From NCBI RefSeq assembly GCF_039543565.1, contig NZ_BAABJZ010000100.1, forward strand, positions 1-64,000: DNA of 64,000 nt, in the 5' to 3' direction. The notes beneath the pieces are model-generated. The model made no database searches. It saw nothing but the letters and a program-made list of their open reading frames with translations, and was not told the DNA's origin. The DNA comes from Ferrimonas pelagia (GTDB taxonomy: Bacteria > Pseudomonadota > Gammaproteobacteria > Enterobacterales > Shewanellaceae). Within the stretch, counting starts at the first letter, position 1; each line of letters begins with the position of its first letter. The position numbers and the translations under genes were made by a program. Positions 17,669-26,002 of this stretch are shown here, piece after piece.

Positions 17669-19503
17669 ACGCAGCCCAACAACCCAAGCGCAGCAGCACC
17701 CGCCGCCTGCTCGATTACGCCAAGCCCCATTCGTCGCGCTTTGCCCTGGCGCTGCTGCTGATGGTGTTCGCGACCGCCGCCGAGATGAGTATCCCCTGGC
17801 TGGTTAAGGTGATCCTCGATGAGGTGATCTTGCCGGGCAACTTCGCCTGGTCTGAGCTGCTCAAACTGGGCGGGATCATGTTCGCAATGTACGTCGTGGC
17901 GGGCCTGCTGCAGTACCTACAGGTGCTCAATTTCCAGCACGGCGCGCTGTCGGTGGTCAATGCCCTGCGGCGGGATCTGTTCGCCCATCTGCTCAAGCTG
18001 CCGATGCGGGTGTTCGACAGCCAACCGGTTGGCCGGTTGGTCTCGCGAGTAAGCAACGACACCGAGTCGCTGCGCGATCTGTTTGTCTCCGTGCTGCCCA
18101 CCATCATTCAGGGCTCGCTGCGGATCGTCGCCATCTTCATCGCCATCTCCTTGCTGGACTGGCGCTTGATGCTGCTCAGCTTGGTGCTGATCCCCATCTT
18201 GCTCGGGGCAATGCAGCTGTACCGCAAACTGTCGGCCCCACTGTTTAATGGCGCCCGTGAGCGGATCAGCGAGATCAACACCCAGATCAGCGAATCGCTG
18301 CAGGGCATGCGCATCATCCAGGCGTTCAACCAACAGGCCCACAGCCGGGCTGAGTTCGAGCAGACCAACCAGGCCTGGAGCCAGGTTTCGCGCCGCACCA
18401 TCGGCCTCAACAGCCTGCTGCTGGCGCCCTATACCCGCCTGATCGCGCTGCTGGCCAGCGTGGTGGTGGTGGCCTGGTTTGGCCAACAAAGCGGCCTCAC
18501 CGCCGACGTCGGCGCGGTCGAGATCGGCAGCCTGTACGCCTTTATGATCTATCTGGAGCGCTTTTTCGATCCCTTCCGTCAGCTGTCGATGGAGCTGAGC
18601 AAACTACAGATCAGCACCGTCGCCGCCGATCGGGTGTTTGAGCTGCTGGATGAAGCCGCCGATCCCCACGCGGACGCATCAATCCCGCTGCGGCCGGGCA
18701 CTCAATCCGAACGGCACAGCCCAGCCAGTGAGATCGTGTTCGATAACGTCAGCCTGTCTTACGACGGCCAGCATCAGGCACTCAATGAGATCAGTTTTAC
18801 CGCCCCGGCGGGCAAGATGACCGCCATCGTCGGCCACAGTGGCAGCGGCAAGAGCTCGCTGATTAACCTGTTGATGCGCTTTTATGAGCACCAGCAAGGC
18901 GAAGTGCGGATCGACGGCCAGCCGCTGTCGCAGTTCAACGATGCCGACTTACGCCAGCGCTTCGGCCTGGTGCAACAAGAGCCGGTGATCTTCAGCGGCA
19001 GCATCGACGACAACATCCGTTTGGGCCGGGACGATCTCAGCGAAGCGGCGGTGCAACAAGCCGCCCAGCAGGGTCAGGCACAGCGCTTTATCCATCGCCT
19101 GCCCGGTGGCTTTGCCCATCGGCCGGGCAATGCCGGGCAATCTCTCTCGATGGGGGAGCGTCAGTTGCTGGCCTTCGCCCGTACCCTGGCCCACGCCCCC
19201 GGTGTGCTGCTGCTGGATGAGGCCACCGCCAACATCGACAGTGAAACCGAAGAGCAGATCAAGCGCGCTCTGGCCAATCTGCGTCAAGGCCGAACCACCC
19301 TGGCCATCGCCCACCGCCTGTCGACCATTGTCGATGCGGATCAAATTTTGGTGATGGATCAGGGCCGCATCGTTCAGCGCGGCACCCACGCCGAATTGGT
19401 CGAGCAAGCGGGCCACTACCGTGAGCTTTATCTGGCCCAGCAGGTCGAAGAAGAGCTCACCCAGCATTGCCACGGCACGGACTGTGTGACGAGCGCCGAG
19501 TGA
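17665..19503 (+). CDS. ABC exporter half-transporter, catalytic partner
   Basis: A 612-residue partner of the preceding gene, with six hydrophobic helices followed by an ATPase domain, MdlB/YheH-like. Walker A is GHSGSGKSS (390-398), Walker B is LLLDEATANID with catalytic Glu 519, and the switch His 550 is present (IAHRLS), so this half has a full catalytic set. Its own signature is altered to LSMGE (about 494), and that signature would face the degenerate half. The pair therefore makes one working site and one silent site. The start overlaps the previous stop (ATGA), implying equimolar translation. A hairpin separates it from the glutathione synthetase gene. Confidence 0.88.
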   Translation: MNAAQQPKRSSTRRLLDYAKPHSSRFALALLLMVFATAAEMSIPWLVKVILDEVILPGNFAWSELLKLGGIMFAMYVVAGLLQYLQVLNFQHGALSVVNALRRDLFAHLLKLPMRVFDSQPVGRLVSRVSNDTESLRDLFVSVLPTIIQGSLRIVAIFIAISLLDWRLMLLSLVLIPILLGAMQLYRKLSAPLFNGARERISEINTQISESLQGMRIIQAFNQQAHSRAEFEQTNQAWSQVSRRTIGLNSLLLAPYTRLIALLASVVVVAWFGQQSGLTADVGAVEIGSLYAFMIYLERFFDPFRQLSMELSKLQISTVAADRVFELLDEAADPHADASIPLRPGTQSERHSPASEIVFDNVSLSYDGQHQALNEISFTAPAGKMTAIVGHSGSGKSSLINLLMRFYEHQQGEVRIDGQPLSQFNDADLRQRFGLVQQEPVIFSGSIDDNIRLGRDDLSEAAVQQAAQQGQAQRFIHRLPGGFAHRPGNAGQSLSMGERQLLAFARTLAHAPGVLLLDEATANIDSETEEQIKRALANLRQGRTTLAIAHRLSTIVDADQILVMDQGRIVQRGTHAELVEQAGHYRELYLAQQVEEELTQHCHGTDCVTSAE

Positions 19504-19509
19504 TCGCAC

Positions 19510-19537
19510 GCTCCCGTGCGTCTTTCTGCACGGGAGC
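19510..19537 (+). terminator. Hairpin inside glutathione operon
   Basis: GCTCCCGTGC (19510-19519) and GCACGGGAGC (19528-19537) form a perfect 10-bp stem, 8-base loop, seven bases after the exporter stop. Without a T run it may be an RNA-processing or stability element that lets some transcripts continue into the synthetase gene. Confidence 0.4.
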
Positions 19538-19587
19538 ACGTCTTTATCACCATCACACTGCGCCTGACGTTTTTGAGGTAAGACACA

Positions 19588-21060
19588 ATGAAATCATCCA
19601 CCGATCCTAAAACCCAGGATCTGATCGACAGTGCCAATGAATGGGCCATGATGCACGGCATGGCGATGAAGACCGGTCCGGGCAGCGCCCGTCACTGCGC
19701 CTTCAGCCTAGCCCCGGTGAGCATCAGCCAAGGCATGTTTACCCAGCTCAAACAGGTCACGCCGCTGATCGCCCGGCTGATCGATCGGATCAGTGAGGAT
19801 CACGCCTTCCTGCAGCAAGCGCTGAAACCCATGGGCCAGGCCGATCCCTTCTTTGGCCACCTGCTGCGCCTGCATCAACAGATCCACGGCACCAGCGCTC
19901 AGCCCAAAGCCGCAGTGCGTCAGCCGCTGCTGATGATGCGCACCGATTACATGGACGATCGCGAGCAGGGCCCGAAGGTGATCGAATTTAACGGGATCGC
20001 CGCCGGCATGGGGCCCTTTGGCCAGCGCGTTCATCAGCTGCATCGCTACCTCAAAAACCAGTGGCCGGACGCCTACCAACAGTGGGCCGAAACCGCCGGC
20101 GACTCAGCATTGGCCGGCAATCAGGCGCTGGAACAGCTGGCCGAGGGCGTCGCCAAGGCGGCGCATGAGATCCGCTTTGCGTCCGGCGAGTCCGGCTCGC
20201 CGGTGTTTCTGATGATCGTGCAGGACAATGAGGACAACGTGTACGATCAGCGTCTGCTCGAGCTGGCACTGCAAGAACGCGGCGTGCGCACCGTGCGCCG
20301 CAGCTTCCGTCAGCTGCACAGCAAGATTGAAACCGGCGCCGATCAGCGCCTGCGGGTTGAGGGGATCGGCAGCATCGACGCCGTCTACCTGCGAGCCGGC
20401 TATCAGTACGAAGACTACTGCTCTACCGACATCGTCGAGCAGGCCTGCTGCGAAGCCCTGACCAGCACCCGGGTGCAGATCGAGCAACACAAAGTCGCGG
20501 TCAACGCCACCGTCAGCCAGCAACTGGCCACCAGCAAAACCATCCAGATGTTAGTGACGCAGATGAGCGCAGCCGAGCTGGGTCGTTGGGGACTGAGCCT
20601 GGTTGAAGCCGAACAGGTCAAACAGGTATTGGCCGAGATGAAGCCGGTCGACGCCGACACCATCGACTGGTTTGCCGCGCACGGCGATGCCAGCCAGTGG
20701 GTGCTGAAAAACCAGGGCGAAGGCGGCGGTCACTGCATCTTCGGCGACGACATTCTGCCCAAGCTGCAGTCGATATCGGCCGCAGAGCAGGACGCCTGGG
20801 CGCTGATGCAACGTCTGCATCCGCACGAGCGCGAACGCCCGGCCCTAGCCATTCGCGATGGCCATGCCAAGGTGGTGGATAACCTGATCAGCGAAATTGG
20901 CCTGTTCACCGTGCATTTTAATGGCCAGCCGATGACCGACGCCGAACCCAATGAGTCCGGCTACGCCGGCTACCTGATCCGCAGCAAGCCCGCCACCGCT
21001 TCGGAAGGCGGCGTGCACAGCGGCGAAGGCATGCTGGATTCGCTGGCGCTGACCGAGTAA
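19588..21060 (+). CDS. Glutathione synthetase, eukaryotic-type
   Basis: A 490-residue protein that reads like the eukaryotic glutathione synthetase (GSS) family, not the shorter bacterial GshB. Landmarks in the eukaryotic order: MMRTDYM, then KVIEFNGIAAGMG (human IEINTI), VQDNEDNVYDQR, VRTVRRSFRQL, VYLRAGYQYEDY, the ATP-binding WVLKNQGEGGGHCIFG, ISEIGLFTVHF, and near the end GYLIRSKPATASEGGVHSGEG. It should add glycine to gamma-glutamylcysteine with ATP, completing glutathione next to gshA. TGAGGT precedes the ATG at 19588. I infer acquisition by lateral transfer or retention of an uncommon bacterial branch; no gshB-like gene is present here. Confidence 0.88.
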   Translation: MKSSTDPKTQDLIDSANEWAMMHGMAMKTGPGSARHCAFSLAPVSISQGMFTQLKQVTPLIARLIDRISEDHAFLQQALKPMGQADPFFGHLLRLHQQIHGTSAQPKAAVRQPLLMMRTDYMDDREQGPKVIEFNGIAAGMGPFGQRVHQLHRYLKNQWPDAYQQWAETAGDSALAGNQALEQLAEGVAKAAHEIRFASGESGSPVFLMIVQDNEDNVYDQRLLELALQERGVRTVRRSFRQLHSKIETGADQRLRVEGIGSIDAVYLRAGYQYEDYCSTDIVEQACCEALTSTRVQIEQHKVAVNATVSQQLATSKTIQMLVTQMSAAELGRWGLSLVEAEQVKQVLAEMKPVDADTIDWFAAHGDASQWVLKNQGEGGGHCIFGDDILPKLQSISAAEQDAWALMQRLHPHERERPALAIRDGHAKVVDNLISEIGLFTVHFNGQPMTDAEPNESGYAGYLIRSKPATASEGGVHSGEGMLDSLALTE

Positions 21061-21072
21061 CCCACACCACCT

Positions 21073-21107
21073 CAGCCAGAGCTTCAACCCAAACGAGGCG
21101 CTGGCTG
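21073..21107 (+). terminator. Inverted repeat after glutathione synthetase
   Basis: CAGCCAGAGC (21073-21082) and GCGCTGGCTG (21098-21107) pair with one mismatch, 15-base loop, 13 bases after the stop. No T run follows. Confidence 0.35.
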
Positions 21108-21162
21108 GGTCGATCTGCACGCTGCGCTGCCGGCGCTCAAACGCACCAAGCCAAGGCTAAGC

Positions 21163-21194
21163 AAGGTATCAAGGCATCAAGGCATCAAGGCATC
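21163..21194. repeat. Tandem octamer AAGGCATC, four copies
   Basis: Four consecutive 8-base units, the first AAGGTATC and the next three AAGGCATC, in the convergent gap between the glutathione synthetase and the glutaredoxin gene. It is a short noncoding microsatellite, possibly length-variable. Confidence 0.85.
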
Positions 21195-21215
21195 AACACA
21201 GCTGACTCGCCCGAC

Positions 21216-21950
21216 TCATGCATCGACCAAAGCCAGCTCACTGCGTTTGGTCGACGCAGCCTCATGCTGCGACCAGAGCGGCACTCCACTGCGCCGGGCC
21301 AGCGCGTCCAGATAGGCCAACAGCCGCTCGGACAACGCCAGCTCAGAGACTAAGATCAGATCGCGCAGCGCGGCATAGGCGTGCAGATCCGCCGCATTGA
21401 CCTCGCGTGTCTCGGCCAGCAAGGCATCGATCTTTAGCCAGTCTTCCAACGGCACCAATTGCGGGATCAACGCATCAAGCCAGCGAGGGGTAAGCGCCTT
21501 CGCTTGGGACAAGGTCAGCCCCATTCGCCCTTCGCTGCGCTCAATCCATTCCGCCCGCCCCGCTGGGGTTTGCCATGCCTTCAACGGCCGTTCGGCCAAC
21601 CGAGGCAAACACAACTTGTCCAGTAAGGCGCCATTGGATTCACACCATAAGGCCACCATTCGACTGGCTGCATCACTGTCATCTTCTCCAGACTCCATCA
21701 GTTGCGGGGTGTCTGTTGCCTCCGCCAATTGCGCGATGATCTCCGCGCTCGGTTCGATCCACCGCTCGCCGGTCTCAGCTGACAGCATCAGCCGTGGCGC
21801 CTTCAGCGTGGGCAACGTCTGACACAGTGACGGTGGCCATTGTCCCGGTGCCACCATGATCACTTCGCAAGCAAGCTGCTTTAACCCGATCAACATCCGC
21901 AACCGCAAGCAAAGCGCGCAGTCCTCATACACATACAATTTCATCTTCAT
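21216..21950 (-). CDS. grxB: Glutaredoxin 2 family protein, CALC active site
   Basis: A 244-residue two-domain protein: an N-terminal thioredoxin fold beginning MKMKLYVYEDCALCLRLRML and an all-helical GST-like C-terminal domain. Order and length match E. coli GrxB (MKLYIYDHCPYC; LLLPRFA; LFPLLRNLTLV aligns with HAYAALRDLILV here). The usual CPYC is CALC, keeping both cysteines but changing the two inner residues, which should alter redox potential. A run of G bases 3 to 10 bases upstream of ATG 21950 acts as ribosome-binding site, so the longer upstream frame is unlikely. It faces the glutathione synthetase gene and would use glutathione as reductant. Confidence 0.85.
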   Translation of the reverse strand: MKMKLYVYEDCALCLRLRMLIGLKQLACEVIMVAPGQWPPSLCQTLPTLKAPRLMLSAETGERWIEPSAEIIAQLAEATDTPQLMESGEDDSDAASRMVALWCESNGALLDKLCLPRLAERPLKAWQTPAGRAEWIERSEGRMGLTLSQAKALTPRWLDALIPQLVPLEDWLKIDALLAETREVNAADLHAYAALRDLILVSELALSERLLAYLDALARRSGVPLWSQHEAASTKRSELALVDA

Positions 21951-22219
21951 TATTCCCCCCAAACATGGCGCGCTCAACCGACGTTGCCGAATACTGTGCC
22001 GCATCTTGATGACGCTGGGATTATCGTTCGACGACGATACCCAAGCCGCCAAGGCCCCCCTAAATCTGCCGTCAAAGTGGCCGATTGACCAGCAAAAAGT
22101 AAGATAAAACTCACAGTTTTTTAGGTGAATACACCACTACAGATGCTAGAAAAGAGCAAACAGCCTGTGTCAGAATGTGGCCAACCGGCGAGTTAAAATG
22201 ACCTCAACAAGGATGTAGC

Positions 22220-22489
22220 ATGTCAAATTACCCCCGTGGTCCGGATGTGGTGATCGATATCGCCAAGATGACCCGCACCGCACCGGAGCAATTGCAGCAA
22301 CTGTTGGAGTTGGAGCGGGAGGGGTTGGTCGCGCTGGAGTTACATCTGAACATCCACGACCGCCCTAACTACAGTCGCAACCTCGACAAGGTCCTTGAAG
22401 CCGTCGGTTTGGGCCAAGAAGAGAGCACAGGCAACGACAGGCCATGCGCCAACAACATCATCGACTTCAATCAGTTTCGCAACCGATAG
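22220..22489 (+). CDS. Small hypothetical protein
   Basis: An 89-residue cytoplasmic protein beginning MSNYPRGPDVVIDI with a predicted helical middle (PEQLQQLLELEREGL) and a C-terminal IIDFNQFRNR. An AAGGA-like site lies 9 bases before the ATG. The sequence composition is protein-like. I do not recognise the family. It lies between grxB (opposite strand) and ilvE (convergent) and ends about 150 bases before the ilvE terminator. Confidence 0.6.
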   Translation: MSNYPRGPDVVIDIAKMTRTAPEQLQQLLELEREGLVALELHLNIHDRPNYSRNLDKVLEAVGLGQEESTGNDRPCANNIIDFNQFRNR

Positions 22490-22632
22490 CTTGAGGAAGG
22501 TGCTGCTAGCGTCGGCCGCCCCTGCACGCCCACGACATCAAAGCGCTGTGCTTCGGCTAAGGTCTACCAAGGCCGCGCCCATCGCCAAGACCACACCGCA
22601 CGCTCCCCCAGCCGAGCTCACCTCCAAGCATG

Positions 22633-22669
22633 ACAAACAAAAAGGGCCGCATACCAAAGCATGCGGCCC
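22633..22669 (-). terminator. Intrinsic terminator of ilvE
   Basis: On the minus strand GGGCCGCAT pairs with ATGCGGCCC (22661-22669 and 22644-22652) around an 8-base loop, followed by TTTTTGTTTG. It ends the ilvE transcript. Confidence 0.88.
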
Positions 22670-22691
22670 TCGTTTATTCTACCGGGGATAG

Positions 22692-23783
22692 TCAGTCGTT
22701 ACGGCGCGATACTTGACGCATCCAACCCTCAGGCCCAGCGACCGCGCCTTTTTGGATCTCGGTCAGCGTCTGGTACAGCTTGCGGGTATGGGGGCCCACC
22801 TGACCATCGCCGACCGTCAGCACCCGGTTGTCCTCAAAGATGTATGAACCCACCGGCGACACCACAGCCGCGGTGCCGAAACCACCCGCTTCGATGATCT
22901 CGCCAGACTCGACATCGGCAATAAACTGATCCAGCTTGACCGTCTCCTGGCGCACCTCACAGCCCAGCCGTTCACCCAGCTCTAGGAAGGACTCCGAGGT
23001 AATGGACTTGAGGATGGTATCGGTGAAGCGCGGAATGATCACCGTGCCGTCCTTGAGGATATGGAAGTGATTCATCGCACCCACCTCCTCGATCTGGGTA
23101 TTAGTGGCATCCAGATAGAGCACTTGGGCCGCACCGTACTCCGCCGCGGCTTTGCCCGCCTGCAGCGATGCGGCGTAATTCCCCGCCGCCTTAGATGCCC
23201 CAGTCCCCCCGGCAACTGCACGATGGAAACGCTCGGTGATCAGCAAGCGGATCGGCGCATCAAAGCCGTCACTGTAGTAGGGGCCACTTGGACTGAGCAT
23301 CACGCAAAACGTATAGGTCTCACTGGGGCTGACCGACAAGCGATCCTGAGTGGCAAAGATAAACGGCCGAATATACAGGCACGCCCCCTGCTGCATCGGA
23401 AACCAGAGACGATCGGTGTCGATCAGGGCATGGATCGCCTCGATCTGGATCGCCTCATCGATCGCCGGAATACACAGGGTGTCGGCAGAGCGATTCAACC
23501 GCTGGGCATTCTTATCGATTCGGAAGGTGTAGATCTCCCCATCGTCGTGCAAAAACGCCTTGGCGCCCTCAAACACCGACTGACCATAATGCAGGGCAAC
23601 GGCCCCTGGTGCGATCTGGAACGGGCCATAGGGGACGATCCGCGGCTCACACCACTGTCCATCGCGGTAATCCATCAAGAACATGTGATCGGTACGCAGC
23701 GTGCCAAATCCTACATCGTCTTTTGGTTTGAATTGTTCTGTGCGCCGCTCAGAGCTCGGCTTTAAATCGTACGCTATCTGCAT
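22692..23783 (-). CDS. ilvE: Branched-chain amino acid aminotransferase
   Basis: A 363-residue fold-type IV PLP enzyme of the longer (type II) branched-chain aminotransferase group. It transfers the amino group between glutamate and the keto acids of leucine, isoleucine and valine. The PLP lysine lies in GTGASKAAGNYAAS, with the preceding ALHYGQSVFEGAKAF and later GEIIEAGGFGTAAVVSPVG as family motifs. AAGGTGG lies ahead of the ATG. The gene stands alone, without ilv biosynthetic partners or a visible leader peptide, and has its own intrinsic terminator. Confidence 0.93.
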   Translation of the reverse strand: MQIAYDLKPSSERRTEQFKPKDDVGFGTLRTDHMFLMDYRDGQWCEPRIVPYGPFQIAPGAVALHYGQSVFEGAKAFLHDDGEIYTFRIDKNAQRLNRSADTLCIPAIDEAIQIEAIHALIDTDRLWFPMQQGACLYIRPFIFATQDRLSVSPSETYTFCVMLSPSGPYYSDGFDAPIRLLITERFHRAVAGGTGASKAAGNYAASLQAGKAAAEYGAAQVLYLDATNTQIEEVGAMNHFHILKDGTVIIPRFTDTILKSITSESFLELGERLGCEVRQETVKLDQFIADVESGEIIEAGGFGTAAVVSPVGSYIFEDNRVLTVGDGQVGPHTRKLYQTLTEIQKGAVAGPEGWMRQVSRRND

Positions 23784-24060
23784 GACATACCACCTTGTTC
23801 TCGAACCCTGCAGACTATGAACCCTTGCTCACAAAGTCAACCAATGCCCCCGTCGCCACCGCCCGCTTGGCAACACCGTCAATCCTACGATTGATGAGAC
23901 CTATCGCACCCATGAGATCGTCTCACCCGAGTCGTTCCATCCACTCTGTAGGCCCGCTGAGATGAGACCCAAAATAGCGGAGCGTCACTTGCAAATTCAC
24001 CCGTTCACTTTAAGATCATCCGCCGCACATTCTCCTTTGGACAAGGCCCGTTTCGCCGTT

Positions 24061-24591
24061 ATGTATCCCCTCCTTCGCCTGTTAACCTCCTCAGTGCGCG
24101 GACTGTGCGCCAAGCCCTTGCCGGTTGATGCCACCTGCGCCACCCCATTTATCTGTCGCCCATGGGATCTCGATCTCTTCCTTGAGATGAACAATGGCCG
24201 GATCCTCACTCTGTACGATCTCGGTCGCTTCGATCTGGCCATCCGCTCCGGTCTGGCTAAGGTTCTCAAACAACAGCGCTGGGGCTTGGTGGTGGCAGGC
24301 AGCACCATTCAGTACCGCAAGCGGATCCGCGTGTTCGATCGCGTCACCATTCGCAGCCGTGTCGCCGGCTTCGACGACCGGTGGATCTACATCAAGCAGT
24401 CGATGTGGGTCAAAGGCGCGCCGGTTTCCTCGGTCTTGCTGCGCACCGGCGTCACCAGTCGCCAAGGCACCGTCGCACCGCAGAAGGTACTCGATGCCAT
24501 GAACATTCGCGATTGGCAGCACGAGCCCGCTGAATGGCCCAAGGCGTGGATCCAAAGCGAAACCCTAAGGCCCTGGCCGCCGCAGCATTAA
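24061..24591 (+). CDS. Thioesterase-like (hot-dog fold) protein
   Basis: A 176-residue protein starting MYPLLRLLTSSVRGL, a short hydrophobic N-terminus, followed by a hot-dog domain with LEMNNGRILTLYDLGRFD, the pattern of the 4HBT_2/THEM6-like acyl-CoA thioesterase family. It probably hydrolyses an acyl-CoA or acyl-ACP thioester. The frame stays open 99 bases upstream, but that part is not protein-like and I start at ATG 24061; no clear ribosome-binding site is visible. A 13-bp hairpin follows the gene. Confidence 0.75.
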   Translation: MYPLLRLLTSSVRGLCAKPLPVDATCATPFICRPWDLDLFLEMNNGRILTLYDLGRFDLAIRSGLAKVLKQQRWGLVVAGSTIQYRKRIRVFDRVTIRSRVAGFDDRWIYIKQSMWVKGAPVSSVLLRTGVTSRQGTVAPQKVLDAMNIRDWQHEPAEWPKAWIQSETLRPWPPQH

Positions 24592-24607
24592 TTGCCCGAA
24601 CGACAGT

Positions 24608-24643
24608 GCGGCGGGAAGCCAGCCCGGCGCGGCTTCCCGCCGC
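24608..24643 (+). terminator. Strong GC hairpin after thioesterase gene
   Basis: GCGGCGGGAAGCC (24608-24620) and GGCTTCCCGCCGC (24631-24643) form a perfect 13-bp stem with a 10-base loop, 16 bases after the stop. No T tract follows. Confidence 0.45.
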
Positions 24644-24794
24644 GCTTACGCACAACCGCACTCATTCGCAATTTCAACACACTATGATCGATTGCACAGT
24701 TTTAGCTCAGACATTGGTCAATAACCGAACTTTTGGGTAAGGTCGCCGCTCGTCTGAATCCCGTTTCTCGATGTTGGTAGTGGTCCGTCCGTTT

Positions 24795-25442
24795 ATGAAA
24801 TCTCCCCTGTCTTGCCTGTTGGCACCGCTTTGTCTTGTCTTTAGCCTGCTGTGCACTCCAGCTCAAGCGTCGGTCGACAACCCTGCCGAGCCCGAGCAGC
24901 GACTGTCCGTTATTGAGTTACAAGAGGAGTTGGGTCTGCTGGATCGACTGGATGCCAACGTATTTGCCCGTGCCTACCAGCGCTATCTGGAGACCAATGG
25001 CAAGCGTAAGCCATTGCTGACCATCATCGACTATTCGAAGCCTTCTACCCAAAAGCGCTTCTTTGTCATCGATATGGACAAACGGCAACTGCTGTTCGAC
25101 ACCTACACCACCCATGGCGTCAACAGCGGCTACCTGTTTGCCAACGACTTTTCCAATATCGTCAACTCGCGCCAAACCTCGCTAGGCGCCTTTTTGACCG
25201 ACGATACCTACTATGGTGGCAACGGTTATTCACTGCGGATGGATGGGCTGGATCCCGGCATCAACGACAACGCCCGCCGCCGCTATATCGTGATCCACGG
25301 TGCCGACTACGCCAACCCAGCGCTGATCCACCAGCAAGGTCGTTTAGGCCGCAGCTGGGGCTGCCCGGCGCTGCCACAGGACTTGGCGCGAAAGGTGATT
25401 GACACCATCAAAGGCGGCAGCCTGATCTACGCCCACGGCTAA
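24795..25442 (+). CDS. Murein L,D-transpeptidase-like secreted protein
   Basis: From ATG 24795 the protein has 215 residues with a signal peptide (MKSPLSCLLAPLCLVFSLL, cleavage near AQA). The body matches the murein L,D-transpeptidase catalytic-domain-like family (PF13645 type). The catalytic signatures are YIVIHGADY and GRLGRSWGCPAL, with the Cys as nucleophile. It probably remodels peptidoglycan cross-links in the periplasm. An in-frame ATG at 24771 would put eight extra residues before the signal peptide and is less likely. It ends 15 bases from the convergent DUF3833 gene. Confidence 0.82.
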   Translation: MKSPLSCLLAPLCLVFSLLCTPAQASVDNPAEPEQRLSVIELQEELGLLDRLDANVFARAYQRYLETNGKRKPLLTIIDYSKPSTQKRFFVIDMDKRQLLFDTYTTHGVNSGYLFANDFSNIVNSRQTSLGAFLTDDTYYGGNGYSLRMDGLDPGINDNARRRYIVIHGADYANPALIHQQGRLGRSWGCPALPQDLARKVIDTIKGGSLIYAHG

Positions 25443-25457
25443 GGGTGAAACGGCGGT

Positions 25458-25988
25458 TCAGGGCTTTTCGAAAAACAGCGTGATCCGCCCCACCTCCACA
25501 CCAAATTTAGACAGCCTCGCCAGGTTGAACAGCCGGTGGCTGTCCTGGCGATACATCCAGTCATTCAGCGTAATGTCATAGCTGGTGTCCCCCACCGGAA
25601 TACGCAGAGTGTATTGCCAGTGCAGGGCGTTGCCCGCCACCCGCCCGACCGCTTGGCCAATGACATCCGGTGCTGTGCCGCGATAGCTGCCGTCGGCTTG
25701 GCGAACGATGGTCCAAGTCCGCTGCTGGGTTTCACCATCATCAAACACAAAATCCTCCGCCAGCACCAAGGTGTCCGCCGTCACCGTACCGACTAAGGCC
25801 ACCTCAAAGCGCCGGGTTTGTTTGCCGCTGCGATCCTGCAACATGCCCCACGCCGTACTCTGGCCCTCAAAGAAACCAAACAGATCAAACGCCGGCGTCG
25901 TGTCCTGATAATCCTCCAGCGACGCAGAGCAACTGAGCAGTAAGCCAAGTGACAGAGTCAGCATCACGTTGCGTAACCAAACTTTCAT
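25458..25988 (-). CDS. DUF3833 lipoprotein
   Basis: A 176-residue outer- or inner-membrane lipoprotein: signal peptide with lipobox LLSCS (Cys about 20), then a lipocalin-like beta-rich domain typical of DUF3833 (FDLFGFFEGQSTAWG, FNLARLSKFGVEVG). Function unknown. It is the last of eleven minus-strand genes starting at 34770. It follows the chalcone-isomerase-like gene by 14 bases. Related proteins elsewhere sit in photolyase/cyclopropane-synthase clusters. Confidence 0.82.
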   Translation of the reverse strand: MKVWLRNVMLTLSLGLLLSCSASLEDYQDTTPAFDLFGFFEGQSTAWGMLQDRSGKQTRRFEVALVGTVTADTLVLAEDFVFDDGETQQRTWTIVRQADGSYRGTAPDVIGQAVGRVAGNALHWQYTLRIPVGDTSYDITLNDWMYRQDSHRLFNLARLSKFGVEVGRITLFFEKP

Positions 25989-26002
25989 GATGATCTCCTA
26001 GC

